Origin: an uncultured Sphingomonadaceae bacterium | GTDB taxonomy: Bacteria > Pseudomonadota > Alphaproteobacteria > Sphingomonadales > Sphingomonadaceae | Length of the DNA stretch: 62,273 nt | Assembly (NCBI GenBank): GCA_902806235.1 | Contig: CADCVW010000054.1 | Span: 1 to 62,273 of the forward strand | Direction: 5' to 3' | Shown: positions 33,529-41,663 of the stretch, piece after piece | Layout of the letters: each line of letters starts with the position of its first letter | Numbering within the stretch: position 1 is the first letter of the stretch | Position numbers and translations under genes: made by a program | Notes under the pieces: generated by a model | What the model was told of the DNA's origin: nothing | The model's database searches: none | The model's input: only the letters and a program-made list of their open reading frames with translations

Positions 33529-34355
33529 GTGCAGCGGCTGAGGGCCGAGCTGCCGGGCGGTATCGCGCTGTTCGGTGAGGACGGCGTGCTGTTGGAGGCG
33601 AACGAAGCTTTTCACCAAACGGTCGGGGTCGCGTCCAAACGAGATTTCGCCGTGCTGTTCGGGGCCGAGCCCGCCACCTTCGCCCCGGGCGCGGGCGAGG
33701 CTGTCGAGCTGGGAACCCGCCACTGGGCGGTGCTCGCCAAGCCGGTGCCGGGCTGGGGCTGGCTGTGCCAGTTGCAGGATGTGTCGGCTTGGGTGAAGGG
33801 CCGCGCGGAGGCGGCGGAGGAGGCGACGCGCGACGGGCTCACTGGGCTCGCCAACCGGTCGCTGATCATGCCGGAGGTGGCGCGCGCGCTGGCCGACCCT
33901 TCCCGCCCCGCCGCGCTGCTCGCCATCGACCTCGACCGGTTCAAGGCGGTCAACGACACGCGCTGCTCCGCAAGGTGGGGCAGCGCTTGTCCTCCTCGCT
34001 CCGCCCGCACGACGTTGCCGCGCGGCTGGGCGGCGACGAATTCGCGGTGCTCCAGCTCGGCGCGCCGCAGCCGGCGGGGGCCGAAGGACTGGCCAAGCGG
34101 CTGGTGGAGGTGCTGAGCCGCCCCTACGTCGTCGACGGCCACATGGTCGACGTCGGCGCGAGCGTGGGCGTCGCGGTGCCCGGCGGCGAGGCGGATTCCG
34201 CCGAGCTGTTCAAGCCGGCGGACATCGCCCTGTACCGCGCCAAGCAGGCCAGGCGGGGGCGCTACACCTTCTTCGAGCCGAGCATGGATGAGGGGATGCA
34301 GGCGCGCCGCGCGCTGGAGATCGACCTGCGCCGCGCGCTCGCTTTTTGCCAGTAG
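33529..34355 (+). pseudogene. diguanylate cyclase (PAS-GGDEF), frameshifted and truncated
   Basis: The frame starts at GTG 33529 (GGGGGA upstream) with a short PAS-like part (LPGGIALFGEDGVLLEANEA) and the GGDEF-domain start TRDGLTGLANRSLI and LLAIDLDRFKAVNDT. There the frame breaks: the expected LGHAAGDA-like residues are missing and only two bases stand in their place, consistent with loss of 22 bp near 33960. The rest continues in another frame: LLRKVGQRLSSSLRPHDVAA then RLGGDEFAVLQL, with an intact GGDEF motif and RxxD inhibitory site, up to QARRALEIDLRRALAFCQ and a stop. That ending is the usual linker into an EAL domain, which is absent. As it stands no active enzyme should be made. The next 220 bp hold an open tail (to about 34515) of unknown origin. 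Confidence 0.85.
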
Positions 34356-34575
34356 AGCTTTGGTCGGCCATGCCGCGCAGGGCCGCGAGAAGTTCGGCCA
34401 CTACGCGGCGACCAGCGGCTTCGATTTCGCCGCCGCCGATGGCAGCGCGATGGTGAATTACCTGCGCGCGACGCTAGTCGACGAGGAGCGGGTGTCGGCG
34501 CGACGGGCGGCGTAGGCATAGGGCATAGCGCGACCCCGGCTTGCGCGGGCGCGCGAACGGCGCGACACTAGTGCC

Positions 34576-36237
34576 ATGGACGAGATTGACGCCGATTACG
34601 TGATCGTGGGCGCGGGCTCCGCGGGCTGCGTGCTCGCCGCCCGGTTGAGCGAGGACGGACGGACGCGCGTCCTGCTGCTCGAAGCGGGTGGGGACGACCG
34701 GCCGCTGAAGAACCCAAGTCAGTTCCTGTCCAACCTGATGATCCACATCCCCGTCGGCTACGCGCAGACGCTGAAGGATCCCAAGGTCAATTGGTTGTAC
34801 CAGACGGAGCCCGATCCGGGGACGGGGAACCGGCAGCACGTCTGGCCGCGCGGCAAGGTGCTCGGCGGCTCGTCCTCGATCAACGGACTGCTCTACGTCC
34901 GCGGGCAGCGGGCGGACTACGACCTGTGGCGGCAGCTGGGCTGCGAGGGTTGGGGCTGGGACGACGTGGCGCCCTACTTCCGCCGCTCGCAGCACCAAGA
35001 GCGCGGCGAGTGCGAGGATCACGGCGTGGGCGGGCCGCTCTACGTGTCAGACCCGACGAGTACGCACGAGGTGTCCGAAGCCGTCATCGAGGCGTGCCAG
35101 GCGCTGGGCCTGCCGCGGCGCGATCCCAACGGGGCGGAGCAGGAAGGCGTCAGCTGGTACCAGCTGACGGTGAAGGACGGGCGGCGTTGGTCGGCGGCGC
35201 GCGCCTACCTCCACCCGGCGATGGGGCGTCCGAACCTGCGGGTTGAGACGGACGCGCTGGCGAGCCGCGTGCTGCTGGAGGGTGAGCGCGCGGTCGGCGT
35301 CGAGTTCACCCAAGGCGGGGTGCGCCGCACGGCGCGGGTTAAGGCGGAGGTGATCCTGGCGGGCGGCGCGATCAACTCGCCGCAGCTGCTCCAGCTATCT
35401 GGCATCGGCCCGGGGGCGTTACTTCGCGAGCACGGAATCGCGGTGGCGGCGGACCTGCCCGGGGTCGGCGAGAACCTGCAGGACCACTACGTCGTTTCCG
35501 AAACCTACCGGCTGAAGCCTGGCACCATCAGCGTCAACGAGCTCACGCGCGGGCGCCGCTTCATGGGCGAGGCTGTCAAGTACCTGTTCCAGCGCAAGGG
35601 ACTGCTCGCGCTGTCCGCCGCGCACATCGCGGTGTTCTGCCGCTCGCGCCCCGACCTCGCGGGCCCCGACATCCAGTTCCACATCCTGCCCGCGACCATG
35701 GACGTCGAGAAGCTGACGACCGAGCAGAAGATGGAGCTGGAGGCCGAGCCGGGCCTGACCATCGCGCCCTGCCAGCTTCGCCCCGAATCACGCGGCGACG
35801 TGCGCATCCGCTCGGCCGATCCTGCGACGCACCCGGCGATCCGGCCGAACTACCTATCGGATCCAATCGACCAGCAGGTGGTGGTGGAAAGCCTGCGCTG
35901 GGGGCGGCGGATGGCGGAGCAGGCGCCGCTCCGGCGCTACATCAGCCACGAGTTGCTGCCGGGCGACGCCGTGCGGACTGACGAGGAACTGCTCGCCTAC
36001 GCGCGCGACGCGGGCACGACGATCTACCACCCGGTCGGCACCTGCGCGATGGGTCACGGTCCGCGCAGCGTGGTCGACCCGCAGTTGCGGGTGCGCGGGG
36101 TGGACGGCCTGCGCGTGGTGGACGCGTCCGTGATGCCGCGGCTCGTGTCGGGAAACACCAATGCGCCGACGATCATGATCGCGGAAAAAGCGAGCGACAT
36201 GATCGGGGGGAAGGCGGCGCTGGGGGTCGCAGCGTAG
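34576..36237 (+). CDS. GMC family FAD-dependent oxidoreductase (choline dehydrogenase-like)
   Basis: A 553-residue flavoprotein oxidising an alcohol to an aldehyde. The FAD dinucleotide site is DYVIVGAGSAGCVLAARLSE; GMC signature 1 is RGKVLGGSSSINGLLYVRG and signature 2 lies in AGGAINSPQLLQLSGIGP. The catalytic histidine is in YHPVGTCAMGHG and the paired asparagine in SGNTNAPTIMIAEKASDMI. Overall it is closest to the BetA/AlkJ type, so choline, polyethylene glycol or long-chain alcohols are candidates. ATG at 34576 begins just before the FAD motif. The gene stands alone, followed by a palindromic repeat; the aldehyde dehydrogenase across that repeat could oxidise its product, though it is on the other strand. 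Confidence 0.9.
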   Translation: MDEIDADYVIVGAGSAGCVLAARLSEDGRTRVLLLEAGGDDRPLKNPSQFLSNLMIHIPVGYAQTLKDPKVNWLYQTEPDPGTGNRQHVWPRGKVLGGSSSINGLLYVRGQRADYDLWRQLGCEGWGWDDVAPYFRRSQHQERGECEDHGVGGPLYVSDPTSTHEVSEAVIEACQALGLPRRDPNGAEQEGVSWYQLTVKDGRRWSAARAYLHPAMGRPNLRVETDALASRVLLEGERAVGVEFTQGGVRRTARVKAEVILAGGAINSPQLLQLSGIGPGALLREHGIAVAADLPGVGENLQDHYVVSETYRLKPGTISVNELTRGRRFMGEAVKYLFQRKGLLALSAAHIAVFCRSRPDLAGPDIQFHILPATMDVEKLTTEQKMELEAEPGLTIAPCQLRPESRGDVRIRSADPATHPAIRPNYLSDPIDQQVVVESLRWGRRMAEQAPLRRYISHELLPGDAVRTDEELLAYARDAGTTIYHPVGTCAMGHGPRSVVDPQLRVRGVDGLRVVDASVMPRLVSGNTNAPTIMIAEKASDMIGGKAALGVAA

Positions 36238-36246
36238 TAGCAGCCT

Positions 36247-36382
36247 CCCTCTCCCCTTCAGGGGAAAGAAGCCAGACTTAGCGCAGCGGTGCCGAGCTTA
36301 GTCACAGCAGAGAGGGGCTGCGACGGCAACAGGAATGACCGAGCTTGCAGCTCGGCCCCTCTCCCCTGAAGGGGAGAGGGCT
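36247..36382. repeat. palindromic repeat family A, copy 1
   Basis: Outer arms CCCTCTCCCCTTCAGGGG at the left and CCCTCTCCCCTGAAGGGG plus AGAGGG at the right are each self-complementary and also complementary to one another. The interior shares AGACTTAGC, AGAGGGGCTG and CCGAGC...GCTCGGCCCCTCT with copy 2 at 40510-40650. It lies between the convergent GMC and aldehyde dehydrogenase genes, where it could act as a bidirectional terminator. Confidence 0.85.
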
Positions 36383-36391
36383 TCCAGCCCC

Positions 36392-37825
36392 CTACCCCTT
36401 CACCAGCATCTTCCCCACCGCCGCGGCGGCCCTGCCCCACGGCGGGCCCAGCAATTCCAGCGCGTTGACGAAGCCGACCTTGTGGACGCCCCTGGCGTGG
36501 CTGAACCGGCGGAAGCCTTCGCGGCCGTGGTACGCGCCGATGCCGCTCGGCCCCACCCCGCCGAACGGTAGGCTCTCGTCGGCGACGTGGAGCAAGGTGC
36601 CGTTGAGCGTGACGCCGCCCGACAGGGTGCGGCCGAGCACCCGTTCCTCCGCGGCCCGGTCGTTCGTAAAACAGTAGAGCGCAAGCGGCCGGTCGCGCTC
36701 ACCGACGTAGGCGATCGCCTCGTCGAGCGTGCGGTAGGAAACGATCGGCAGCACTGGGCCGAAGATCTCCTCGCGCATGAGGACGCCGTCGGCGGGCGCG
36801 TGCAGCACGACCGTCGGGCCGATCTTGCCTTCCGCTTCGGCGCCCGCGTCCTCGTGCCGCAGGATGCGCGCGCCCGACCGACGCGCCTCGTCGATGCCTC
36901 CTTGGAGCCGCCGCCGATGGCGCTCGCTGATCACGGATGAATAGTCAGGGTTGCCGGCGATCGCGGGATAGCTGCGCTTCGCCTGCGCGATCAGCTCCTC
37001 GGCCAGCGCGTCGGCGCGGTCGGCGGGGGCGAGGACAAAGTCGGGCGCGATGCAGGTCTGGCCGGCGTTAACCCACTTGCCCCAGGCGATACTCCGCGCC
37101 GCCTTGGCGAGCGAATAGTCGGGGCAGACGATCGCGGGCGACTTGCCGCCGAGCTCGAGCGTGACGGGGGTGAGGTTGGCGGCTGCCGCCTGGTACACCC
37201 TGCGCCCGACCGCGGTGGAACCGGTGAAGAGCAGATGGTCGAAGGGCAGCCCCGCGAAGGCCTCGCCCACCTCGACCCCGCCCGTGACGACGGCGGCCTC
37301 GCCCTCGTCGAACCGCTCGGCAACCAAGCGCGCGAGCAGTTCGGCGAAGCGCGGGGTGAGTTCCGAAGGTTTGAGCATCACGCGGTTGCCCGCGGCGAAG
37401 GCGTCGACCATCGGGCTGATCGCCAGCTGGAGCGGGTAGTTCCAAGGCGAGATAATGCCGATCACGCCCAGCGGCTCCCACCGGACCCAGGCCTTGGCAG
37501 GCTGCAGGTTGGGCGCAACGCGGCGGCGCTCGGGGGCCATCCAGCGCGGGAGCTGCTTCATGGCGAGGTCGACCGCGCCGAGCGAGGGGGCGATCTCCAT
37601 GAGCTGCGTTTCCGTGCGCGAGCGGACGCCAAAGTCGTCACTCACCGCCTGGGCGAGCTCTTCGGCGTGGCCCGAAATGAGCGCGCGCAGCTGGGCGAGC
37701 CGGTCGCGGCGCAGCTCGAGCGAAGGCGGCGACTCGCGCCGCGACAGATCGTGCTGCCGGTCGAACACGCGCCGCGCGTCCGCGAGCGCGCTGGCACCGA
37801 TGATGGTGCCGCTCTGGTAATTCAT
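36392..37825 (-). CDS. aldehyde dehydrogenase (coniferyl aldehyde dehydrogenase-like)
   Basis: A 477-residue NAD(P)-dependent aldehyde dehydrogenase. Catalytic residues are E224 in TLELGGKSPAIV and C258 in NAGQTCIAPDFVL; ISPWNYPLQLAISPMVDAFA and GNRVMLKPSEL form the cofactor site. The C-terminal SLPFGGVGPSGIGAYHGREG and FRRFSHARGV are typical of the CalB-like (coniferyl aldehyde) and fatty-aldehyde group. ATG at 37825 has GGAGG upstream and overlaps the TetR stop (ATGA). Coupling to the repressor suggests that aldehydes or related phenolics induce the operon. Confidence 0.9.
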   Translation of the reverse strand: MNYQSGTIIGASALADARRVFDRQHDLSRRESPPSLELRRDRLAQLRALISGHAEELAQAVSDDFGVRSRTETQLMEIAPSLGAVDLAMKQLPRWMAPERRRVAPNLQPAKAWVRWEPLGVIGIISPWNYPLQLAISPMVDAFAAGNRVMLKPSELTPRFAELLARLVAERFDEGEAAVVTGGVEVGEAFAGLPFDHLLFTGSTAVGRRVYQAAAANLTPVTLELGGKSPAIVCPDYSLAKAARSIAWGKWVNAGQTCIAPDFVLAPADRADALAEELIAQAKRSYPAIAGNPDYSSVISERHRRRLQGGIDEARRSGARILRHEDAGAEAEGKIGPTVVLHAPADGVLMREEIFGPVLPIVSYRTLDEAIAYVGERDRPLALYCFTNDRAAEERVLGRTLSGGVTLNGTLLHVADESLPFGGVGPSGIGAYHGREGFRRFSHARGVHKVGFVNALELLGPPWGRAAAAVGKMLVKG

Positions 37826-38493
37826 CGCCCTTCCTCCTTTTCCGGCGCGTAGGCGCGCAGGAACACTCCCACCCCGCGCCGCACGCGTGCGTCGATCTCG
37901 GCGGCGGCGGGCGACGCCGCGCGGCCCATCGCCAGCTCCTTGTGCAGCATCCCCTGCCACAGCCCGATCAGCTCCTCGGCTTGGCGGATCGGGTCGTCCA
38001 CCAGCACTTCGCCCGCCGCGCCGCCCGCCCTGATCACCTCGGCGATGCGGTCGCGGCAGTTATACGGTCCGGCCTGAAAAAAGCGCTCGGCGAGCTCCGG
38101 GTGGCGCGCGGCCTCCACCGCCAGGATACGGTCGAAGGCGACGAGCTGTTCGGAGGTGAGGAAGCGCAGCATCGCCGCACCGATGGTTCGTAGCCGATCG
38201 CCCAGGGTCTCGCCCCTGGGCCGCGGCTGGACGAGCTCCAGCTCCATACCGGCCACCGCGCGCCGCACGCAGGCTTCGAACAAGGTCAGCTTGTCGCCGA
38301 AATGGCCGTAAACGGTGACCTTGGACACGCCCGCGGCGGCGGCGATGTCCTCCATGGTGGAGGCCTCGATGCCGCGCGCGAAGAACAAGGCGTGCGCCGC
38401 GTCGAGAATCGCGTCGCGCTTGGCCGAGTCGCGCGGGCGGCCGGCGCGGGCGGGCATGCGCGTTTCGCCGTAAACAGGGGTGATGCTCGCCAT
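37822..38493 (-). CDS. TetR family transcriptional regulator
   Basis: A 223-residue repressor-type protein. The N-terminal helix-turn-helix is at about residues 25-70: AILDAAHALFFARGIEAS, then TMEDIAAAAGVSKVTVYGHF and GDKLTLFEA. The C-terminal part (IGAAMLRFLTSEQLVAF, GPYNCRDRIAEVI) resembles the AefR-like TetR C-terminal domain, found with efflux pumps. Start at ATG 38493; ATG 38457 (MPARAGRPRD) is an alternative closer to the domain. It is the first gene of an operon with the aldehyde dehydrogenase and is divergent to the ABC/HlyD/NodT exporter; two inverted repeats between them are likely its operators, giving autoregulation and control of efflux. Confidence 0.9.
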   Translation of the reverse strand: MASITPVYGETRMPARAGRPRDSAKRDAILDAAHALFFARGIEASTMEDIAAAAGVSKVTVYGHFGDKLTLFEACVRRAVAGMELELVQPRPRGETLGDRLRTIGAAMLRFLTSEQLVAFDRILAVEAARHPELAERFFQAGPYNCRDRIAEVIRAGGAAGEVLVDDPIRQAEELIGLWQGMLHKELAMGRAASPAAAEIDARVRRGVGVFLRAYAPEKEEGR

Positions 38494-38530
38494 TCTAACC
38501 GCCTAGCACATCGCGCGCGCTTTGCCACAT

Positions 38531-38550
38531 ATTGAACGTTGACGTTCAAT
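38531..38550. promoter_or_regulatory. probable TetR operator 1
   Basis: ATTGAACGTTGACGTTCAAT is a perfect inverted repeat with 9-bp arms and a 2-bp spacer, 38 bp upstream of the TetR start codon. Size and symmetry fit TetR-family operators, and the half-site TGAACG recurs at 38612. Confidence 0.75.
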
Positions 38551-38611
38551 TATGAGGAGCGTAGCTGCGCTTCTCGTCGGCCGGGTTAGGCGTTTCGACT
38601 TCGGCGATCAC

Positions 38612-38627
38612 TGAACGAAGCCGTTCA
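38612..38627. promoter_or_regulatory. probable TetR operator 2
   Basis: TGAACGAAGCCGTTCA carries the same half-sites TGAACG/CGTTCA as operator 1, with the same centre-to-centre geometry but a different spacer. It ends 16 bp before the ABC permease start, where binding would block transcription or translation initiation of the exporter operon. Confidence 0.7.
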
Positions 38628-38643
38628 AATATGGGCATTTGGC

Positions 38644-39789
38644 ATGATCTGGATCGCGATCCGAATGCTGACGGGCGATTCGACCAAATTCTACGGCCTG
38701 CTGTTCGGCGTCGCCTTCTCCACCCTGCTCATCGCGCAGCAGCTCACCATCTTCATCAACCTGCTCGAGCGCGGCGCGGCGCAGGTGTACAACGTGCCGT
38801 CTGCCGACGTGTGGGTGATGGACCCTTCCTCCCGCACGGCGGAGGTGACGGTGCCGATGCCGTCGACCGACCTTTTCCGCGTGCGCGGCGTCCCCGGCGT
38901 GTCCTGGGCCGCGCCCATCATCATCGCCAACGCGGTGGTCCGCACCGCCGAAGGCAAGGTGGAGGGGGTGAGCGTGATCGGCGTCGACGACGCGACCTTG
39001 ATCGGCCTGCCCCGCACGCAGCTGTCGGGCAGCCGCGACGACCTCGCCGGGCCGGACGCGATCTTCATGGACGGGGTGGGCGCGCGCAAGCTGTTCCCGG
39101 AGGCGGACGCGCAGAGCGTGCTGGGCACCCGCTTCGAGCTCAATGACCAGCGCGCGGTGGTGCGCGGCACGGTGGACGCTAACCCGAGCTTCACCAGCGG
39201 CGTGCTCCTCTACACCCGCTATTCCAACGCGCTGAACTACGTGCCGGGCACCCGCAACCGGATGAGTTTCGTCCTGGTCCGCGTCCAGCCCGGCGTCGAT
39301 CCCGGCCAGCTTGCCGAGCGCATCGAGCGCGACACGGGGCTCAAGGCGCAGACGTCGCGGGAGTTCGCGCGCGACGGAGTAGATTTTATCATCGAAAACA
39401 CGGGCATCCCCATCAACTTCGGGATAACGGTGCTGCTCGGCTTCATCGTCGGCGTGGCGATCGTGGGGCTCACCTTCTCGCTGTTCATCCGCGACAACAT
39501 CAAGCAGTTCGGCGCGCTGAAGGCGATCGGCGTCACCAACGGCAAGATCCGGCGCATGGTCGCGGCGCAGGCGGGGATGGTGGGCTTCATCGGCTACGGC
39601 CTGGGCGTGCTGCTCGCCGCCCTGTTCATCTACATCGGATCCAACAACTCGGACGAGTTCAAGGGCTTCTACACGCCCTGGCAGATCCCCACCGCGACCG
39701 CGGGCGTGGTGATGTTCATGATCCTGCTCACCGGCTTCATCTCACTCCGCGCGGTGCTGAAGACCGATCCGGCGGAGGTGTTCCGGTGA
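38644..39789 (+). CDS. ABC transporter permease, DevC/FtsX-like
   Basis: A 381-residue permease of the MacB/FtsX type. One membrane segment lies near the N-terminus (LLFGVAFSTLLIAQQLTIF), then a periplasmic domain of about 200 residues, then three segments at roughly 260-285, 315-340 and 350-375 (GITVLLGFIVGVAIVGLTFS). The motif IKQFGALKAIGVTNGKIRRM is the cytoplasmic coupling element of this class. It matches DevC, the permease of tripartite DevBCA exporters. The start lies at 38644; its stop overlaps the ATPase start (GTGA). With the next three genes it should form an inner- and outer-membrane-spanning pump. Confidence 0.87.
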   Translation: MIWIAIRMLTGDSTKFYGLLFGVAFSTLLIAQQLTIFINLLERGAAQVYNVPSADVWVMDPSSRTAEVTVPMPSTDLFRVRGVPGVSWAAPIIIANAVVRTAEGKVEGVSVIGVDDATLIGLPRTQLSGSRDDLAGPDAIFMDGVGARKLFPEADAQSVLGTRFELNDQRAVVRGTVDANPSFTSGVLLYTRYSNALNYVPGTRNRMSFVLVRVQPGVDPGQLAERIERDTGLKAQTSREFARDGVDFIIENTGIPINFGITVLLGFIVGVAIVGLTFSLFIRDNIKQFGALKAIGVTNGKIRRMVAAQAGMVGFIGYGLGVLLAALFIYIGSNNSDEFKGFYTPWQIPTATAGVVMFMILLTGFISLRAVLKTDPAEVFR

Positions 39790-40487
39790 GCACGGCGATT
39801 ACGGTCCAGGGCATCATCAAGGAGTTCCCGGTCGGCTCGCAGAGCATCCGGGTGCTGCACGGCATCGATGCGGCCATCCGCACCGGCGAGCTAACCTACC
39901 TCGTCGGCGAGTCCGGCTCGGGCAAGACCACGCTGATTTCGATCATCGCAGGCATCATGAAGCCCACCGGCGGCGGGGTCCGCGTGTTCGATACGGACAT
40001 CTACGGCCTGTCCGACAGCAGGCTCGTCACCTTCCGGCTGGCGAATATCGGCTTCATCTTCCAGCAGTACAATCTGCTCCCCGCGCTTACCGCCGCGGAG
40101 AACGCCGCCGTGCCCCTGATCGCCGCGGGCCGCCCGCGCGAGGAGGGCGTCGCCCGCGCGCGGGAGCTGATGGGCAAGCTCGGCATGGCGGACCAGGTTG
40201 ACAAATACCCCCGCCAGATGTCGGGCGGGCAGCAGCAGCGCGTCGCCATCGCCCGCGCGCTGGTGCACAGCCCCCGGCTGGTGGTGTGCGACGAGCCCAC
40301 CGCCGCGCTCGACGCCGGCTCCGGCCGCAAGGTCATGGACCTGCTGCGCGAGGTCGCGCTCGCCGCCGACCGCGCGGTGATCATCGTCACCCACGACAAC
40401 CGCATCTTCGACCTCGCCGACCGCATTCTGATGATGGAGGACGGCCGCATTGTCCACGACGGCAAGACGATGCCGGTGGGGCACTGA
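39786..40487 (+). CDS. ABC transporter ATP-binding protein, DevA/LolD-like
   Basis: A 233-residue ATPase with Walker A GESGSGKTTLISIIAG, Q-loop FIFQQYNLLPALTA, signature MSGGQQQRVAIARALVHSP, Walker B LVVCDEPTAALD and H-loop IIVTHDNRIFDLADRI. It belongs to the MacB/LolD/DevA group that works by mechanotransmission with FtsX-like permeases. The GTG start overlaps the permease stop. It is separated from the adaptor gene by a palindromic repeat (40510-40650), which may lower expression of the distal genes or cause processing of the transcript. Confidence 0.92.
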   Translation: MSTAITVQGIIKEFPVGSQSIRVLHGIDAAIRTGELTYLVGESGSGKTTLISIIAGIMKPTGGGVRVFDTDIYGLSDSRLVTFRLANIGFIFQQYNLLPALTAAENAAVPLIAAGRPREEGVARARELMGKLGMADQVDKYPRQMSGGQQQRVAIARALVHSPRLVVCDEPTAALDAGSGRKVMDLLREVALAADRAVIIVTHDNRIFDLADRILMMEDGRIVHDGKTMPVGH

Positions 40488-40509
40488 GGTGAGGGTGGGC
40501 CTCGCTTCC

Positions 40510-40650
40510 CCCTCTCCCCTTCAGGGGAGAGGAGCGAGACTTAGCAGCTTGCTGCTTGGTCGTAGCGGAGAGGGGCTGAACCGCCAGAAGAAAGGACCGA
40601 GCCTGCTGGCTCGGCCCCTCTTACTACCCTCTCCCTTGAAGGGGAGAGGG
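40510..40650. repeat. palindromic repeat family A, copy 2
   Basis: Begins CCCTCTCCCCTTCAGGGG plus AGAGG and ends CCCTCTCCCTTGAAGGGG plus AGAGGG. Between the arms are AGACTTAGC, GAGAGGGGCTG and CCGAGC...GCTCGGCCCCTCT, as in copy 1. It stands inside an otherwise continuous operon between the ATPase and adaptor genes; a CTTTTT run follows the right arm. Confidence 0.87.
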
Positions 40651-40679
40651 CTTTTTGGACCACGCGAGGACCCTCGCTC

Positions 40680-41663
40680 ATGAAACGCCTTTCCTTTCCC
40701 CGCCAAGTCCTCCCCATTCTCGCGCTGCTCGGCATCCTGTTCGCCGCCTACGTCGTATTCGCCGGCCAGCCCGACCGCGCGCGCACCGACCCGGCCGAGC
40801 TGCCGCCGACAGCCCCGGCCGCCCAGGCGCAAAGCGGCACCGTGTCCGGCGCGGGAGTGGTCGAGCCGTCGAGCGAGCTGATCGAGGTCGGCGCGCAGCG
40901 GCCGGGGCTGGTGACGCGCGTTGCGGTGCAGCCCGGCGACCGGGTGTCGCGCGGGCAGCTGCTGTTCACCGTCGACGACCGCGACGCGGCGGCCTCCGTG
41001 CGCGAGGCGCGCGCGGCCGTCGAGCTCGCGCGCCAGCGGGTGCGCTCCGCGTCGGTCGACCTCCAGGCGGCGCAGCGCCAGCTGTCGCTCTTCGAATCGG
41101 TCGAGGACCCCCGGGCGGTGGCGGAGACGCAGGTGATCGACCGCCGCTCACAGCGCGACCAGGCGCAGGCGCGGCTGGCCGTCGCCCGCGCGGAGGTCAG
41201 CCAAGCCGCGGCGCGGCTGGCGAGCGCGCAAACGCAGGCCGGGCTCCTGGAGGTGCGCGCGCCGCGCGCGGCCCAAGTACTCCAGGTCCGCACCCGCGCG
41301 GGCGAATACGCCACCGCCGGCCCCGGCCCGGGCAACGCCGAGGCGCTGATGGTGCTGGGCGAAACTCAGCCGCTCCACGTCCGCGTCGACATCGACGAGT
41401 CGGAGATCAACCGCGCGGCGCTCGGCCAACCGGCGATCGTCTCCCCGCGCGGCGACGCCCGCCTGCGCACCCGCGCGACCTTCGTCCGGGCGGAGCCGCT
41501 GGTCGTCCCCAAGCGCTCGCTCACCAACGCCGCGACCGAGCGGGTAGACGTGCGCGTGCTCCAGCTAATTTACGCGCTGCCCGTGGAGGCGGAGGGCTAT
41601 TTCGTCGGCCAACAGGTTGACGCCTACATCCCGGCGAAGCAGCCGGGCGGGGCCGCGCGGTGA
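40680..41663 (+). CDS. HlyD/DevB-type periplasmic adaptor
   Basis: A 327-residue membrane fusion protein. It has an N-terminal anchor (VLPILALLGILFAAYVVFAG), then the lipoyl half-motif VEPSSELIEVGAQRPGLVTR and VAVQPGDRVSRGQLLFTVDD, a coiled-coil hairpin rich in A/R/Q (residues ~105-185), and the second lipoyl half LEVRAPRAAQVLQVRTRAGE. The C-terminal beta-barrel contains PLHVRVDIDESEINRAALG. It bridges the DevC-like permease and the NodT-like outer-membrane factor. Its stop overlaps the next start (GTGA). Confidence 0.88.
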   Translation: MKRLSFPRQVLPILALLGILFAAYVVFAGQPDRARTDPAELPPTAPAAQAQSGTVSGAGVVEPSSELIEVGAQRPGLVTRVAVQPGDRVSRGQLLFTVDDRDAAASVREARAAVELARQRVRSASVDLQAAQRQLSLFESVEDPRAVAETQVIDRRSQRDQAQARLAVARAEVSQAAARLASAQTQAGLLEVRAPRAAQVLQVRTRAGEYATAGPGPGNAEALMVLGETQPLHVRVDIDESEINRAALGQPAIVSPRGDARLRTRATFVRAEPLVVPKRSLTNAATERVDVRVLQLIYALPVEAEGYFVGQQVDAYIPAKQPGGAAR

